From Glandiceps talaboti (lineage: Eukaryota > Hemichordata > Enteropneusta > Spengelidae), in NCBI RefSeq assembly GCF_964340395.1, contig NC_135568.1:9532776-9596775 (forward strand): DNA of 64,000 bases, given 5' to 3'. Below the pieces are notes generated by a model. The model saw nothing but the letters and a program-made list of their open reading frames with translations, did no database searches and was not told the origin of the DNA. Both the position numbers and the translations under genes were made by a program. This document shows positions 60,200-64,000 of this stretch, piece after piece; the first letter of the stretch is position 1, and every line of letters starts with the position of its first letter.

Positions 60200-60278
<79 letters not shown>

Positions 60279-61521
60279 AGAAGGTCTAGAGTCCTTTCTG
60301 AATGCGTTATTCATATGGAATTATTGGTGTCAGTGTTATGTCAGATATGTCACAATTATCTGTGTCATGTACTTAGCACGTTGCATATTATATGGCCCTA
60401 CAATCATGCGAACAAATTTCATTTCCAATAGGAAGTAGACACTCTCTTTCTACTTCTGATCATGTGTGGCATTTAAAGTATGTTATTACTCTTGTTCTTT
60501 TCCTTCCGATGACTAGCCTTTGAAAAGTGAAATAATCGATGAATCATATATATGCATCGTGCTAACTTGTTCCATTTTCATATCACAAAATGTTGTAAGG
60601 TAAACACCATTAGATAAATTGTACGTGACCCATACATGTACGAGATATTTTTTCACGTTAATTCTTCTATATGGTTATCATTTCATTCTTCTTTATTGTT
60701 GGGGATGCAAGAAATCGACGGCTCAGTGGTTTTTAATTTAGAATGACTGTGTAGGGTGGTTCAATTCGATGGTTGTTTCGTCATGTAAAGGCTTAATTTC
60801 AGTTTCTTAATAAGCTTCGTGACTTTGTCAAAGGTTATTACTGTATCATATGAACCCAAGGGAATCGTCGATAGAGTCCTTTGTACTGTCACAATGACTA
60901 CTGATACAATATTCCTGTCTAAGAAGAAGTGTACGTGTTATACCTGTGCACTTATTATTCATTGAATAATGCTACACCCACCCTATGTACTTTTCATGTC
61001 TAACCTCAATATTGCACTCTTGTATGAACTTTCCATTGTTAACGACACACATTGATAGCACATCTGTGCATAAGTTTTAATGAACTCCTTTGAAGGACCG
61101 GCCACGCTGTTAGGCTTGAAGTGTACAAGATATACGACTTGCAATTAAGAACCTTAAACGTTTGCAAGAACTATGCCTAGGAGAAGTCAATCAAATTCTC
61201 AGGTAAAACCAAGGACAAAATTAGGGGTCATAGTACAAGTAAATCTTTGAAATAGTTGGCATAGCAAAATTAAGTCATTTAGATTCCGATATGGTTGCCG
61301 AATACTTTTATAAATCCACAGGAAATAATTATAATAATATTGCAGATATGTTAAAGAGATGTTGAAACTCGAAAATTCTTTTACATATTTCAAAGGACTG
61401 GGAGTAAGCTTTCAAATGACAAAGTTTTGAGAGAACGGAAAAACTCTGGAAAATTTGGCATCGAGGCGCATTTTGCCCTAATATATATCATTTACTTGAT
61501 TGACATTGGTACCAGATGCGG

Positions 61522-61525
<4 letters not shown>

Positions 61526-61579
<54 letters not shown>

Positions 61580-61720
61580 TTGGTTTTTATATAGCGCTTT
61601 CCCACTTTGTGCTCAAAACGCTTTACAATTATTATCCCTGGCACGGATCTATAGCGACACAACTACCCTGTATGCTCCCCCAACGTCCCTGGGAAGCATT
61701 CTACCTTACATAAGGAAGCT
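61526..61720. repeat. AAT-repeat-linked dispersed element (SINE-like), copy 2
   Basis: (AAT)n of about 53 bp, then TATATAGCGCTTTCCCACTT and ACGCTTTACAATTATTATCC, as in copy 1 at 2,878-3,130, shorter at its 3' side. Confidence 0.65.
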
Positions 61721-64000
61721 GGCCATTCCGAGAGAACAGTCATCAAATACAAATATGGTATCGTCGACAGCTCAAGAATCCCAAGTTTTCACATGCTTTG
61801 CATTTATACAACATCCTCAAATGTGTTCGTTCTTTAACATACATGAGACAACTGAACAACCTGAATTATAGTGCAATAACAATATCTTTAGGAATCTACA
61901 ATAGAAACTTTTAATCGACCAATAAACCAAATAAATGACGAAAAGTCACATCAACAAATTGTGTATCAGTCTTCGTAATACATTTAAAGTGTACATTAAT
62001 AAATCATTTTTTTTTTAGATTTTGAGAGATTGCCAAACTAAATAAAACTATTCAGCTTCCGTTGTTGAAATGACTTGTTGGAACATCAAATAATACATTG
62101 CAATGTTTTCAAAGACGAACGAGCTATGAATGACATTTGATACAATGACAAATATATGCCTCCACAGTGAAGAAACATTCACGTTATTTTAAATTGTAGT
62201 ACCATGAAATGTACGATATATTGGTACGATGCTGGCGTAGAGTGTTTGGTTTTTATAATACTAGAAGCTTATCCAGTCTTTGTATGTTACTCCCGATTTT
62301 GTATTTCTAATGATACCCAATTTTTTTTGACATAGGTAGAATTGAATGCTTGACACAATAAATCATTTTCATGGGATTTCAAATATTTTACATTTGGCAC
62401 TGCACTACATTTTGAAATACAACGGAAATACATCTATGTACACAGTGATCCATGAGATGATCAAACTCTCTGTTTCGTCATGCATACAAAGATTTGTAAC
62501 GTATTTGTTCACAAATGTCTATCACCCCTTAAATATTACCTACTAAAAATATATGTAGTCAGCATCTGTGGTATATTATAAGCAAACAGGCTTCGCAGTG
62601 GTGTCTGGTGGTCTAGATACATGAATATACTGCGCTGGAAACGTAAATATTCCTTGAGAATCTTAATGGGCAGTGTCGTCGACTGTTTTGATTAATTAAT
62701 TAATTGATTAACTAATTAATTGATTAATTAATTAATTAATTAATGTATTTTTTAAACTTAATGGCCATGCTTTTGTCATTTGAAGAAACTTATTATACAT
62801 GTAGAATTGCTTGTTATTATTAATTGTTTATATTACGTAACGGAAACCTAGAAATAGTGTGGTATACAGTGATATATCTATTTTCATAAGGCCTATTGAG
62901 CTAGCTAGTTTACGGCTACTCTACCGAGTAAAGTTTCTTGTTTTGAGGACATTCGAATAGTTGGGTGCCATAAAAGGATTTGAAAGATATCCCTTCAAAC
63001 TTGTCAAATCAAATGTAATTGCCAACCAATGTCTTGTGTGTTATTGTTTTTCCATGTTTGTGATGGAAGAATAACACCGTGTGATGGAAGAATAACAATA
63101 GGTGGAGAAATCAGCAATTTCATTATATTACCTTCAAATATATTCTATTGGCAGCATCAATGTACATTGTATACCATTAGGCATTACAGAAAATAGTAGA
63201 GTTAATAAAATCGGTTCCTCAATACAAGAAATTTTATTCTGGGATTTATGTAATTGTATGGACTCTTTGGAATTGTAAATGATATAAATTGAATTATGAA
63301 TGCATACCGTTTTCTAGTTTAGGGCAATTACTGCTTGTAGTTTGCAAATAAATAAACCAAATGTCTTGTTCTCATGCGTTAGCTTTGTGCGGATTTCACA
63401 CTAAATGTTTACGTTTTAACTTATTTTTCAAAACTAATTTAAAAAGTGTACATTTGTGGAAAATAAATGTCTTCTTAGTCTTCCTAAAGTTGCAAGATCA
63501 GTCGAGAATGAGAGTTTCAAGTTCCGATTGGCTTATCTTGTCGTCATCTGAAAAGAAAAATGAACATAAAATTGTTACTTCATCTGGGCAGGATAAGAAG
63601 CCAAAATGTCACATATACTTATACTTAGGGAAGATATGGCAAAACTGTATCTTTTTAAAATAGCATTTATGCAGTATACTTTAGAAACCTTTACTTTTTA
63701 TCGTACACTCTTAGACATTGCAGCCTTGTGTTGAGATCATTCTCTTAGTATGTTGTCGACAAGACAGAATTTTTATCAGTAAACCAGGGATGAAACTGAG
63801 AATCTGGCAGTGAGAATATGGAACAGGGTGCTATTGAAATTGTAACAATTGCCTGCTATAAGTAGCAACTTACTATACCCCCTCCCCCTAATGATGGCAC
63901 AAGAATTTTTTTGTCGCCTCATATATTACACGAAAAGAAGGTGATTGTTTAAATATCAGTAACTTGCTACATGTGTCGGATATTGTATTTAGCTATCAGG

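Larger units (their letters stand above)
59317..60200. mobile_element. Penelope-like retroelement fragments in a perfect head-to-head palindrome
   Basis: Arms 59,444-59,768 and 59,877-60,200 are exact or nearly exact inverted copies (~324 bp) around a ~108-bp unique centre. The plus strand encodes the end of a Penelope endonuclease (see next entry). The minus-strand arm continues into a terminal-repeat segment (59,320-59,444) with a hammerhead-like motif, matching the known layout of Penelope elements. The right arm stops at a TA run and lacks the ribozyme. RT domain absent; the copy is 5'-truncated and dead. Confidence 0.75.

Overview
The window is animal (metazoan) nuclear DNA: genes are split into short exons with GT-AG introns, lie far apart, and sit among microsatellites, palindromic foldback elements and retroelement debris. 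Gene content (a BimC kinesin, a histamine-N-methyltransferase-like enzyme, a death-fold/glycosyltransferase/kinase fusion) and the style of repeats suggest a marine invertebrate. A deuterostome such as a lancelet, hemichordate or echinoderm, or a lophotrochozoan, would fit. The species cannot be named from sequence alone.

Layout. (1) 1-7,235, minus strand: the 5' seven coding exons of a kinesin-5 (KIF11/Eg5) gene that runs off the left edge. (2) 8,758-10,791, minus: a complete three-coding-exon methyltransferase gene of the HNMT family (about 290 aa). (3) 10,800-15,970: intergenic, repeat-rich. (4) 15,975-43,171, minus: one gene of 13 coding exons, assembled here from conserved protein motifs and matching splice phases. 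It predicts a 1,063-aa protein with an N-terminal death effector domain, a Gln-rich linker, a GT-B/GT4-like glycosyltransferase domain, an IRE1/RNase L-type protein kinase domain and a short KEN-like C-terminal tail whose ribonuclease core is missing. Its largest intron (19,293-33,313) carries, on the opposite strand, the remains of a DUF4806-type gene (26.1-31.2 kb) with two in-frame TGA codons. (5) 43.2-64 kb: no convincing host gene. This part holds a 2-kb direct duplication, a 1.2-kb minisatellite, large palindromes and a Penelope-like retroelement fragment (59.4-60.2 kb). Two candidate hammerhead ribozymes (22.0 and 59.4 kb) show a compensatory helix change.

The most interesting item is gene (4). 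Death-fold adaptors, GT4-like domains and IRE1/RNase L kinases are each linked to signalling, stress or innate immunity. One polypeptide joining all three, with a glycosyltransferase lacking its acidic motif and a KEN domain lacking its catalytic part, reads as an immune or cell-death scaffold or sensor kinase that I cannot match to a described protein. The three host genes share a strand but have separate roles (mitotic motor, small-molecule methylation, signalling); nothing indicates co-regulation.
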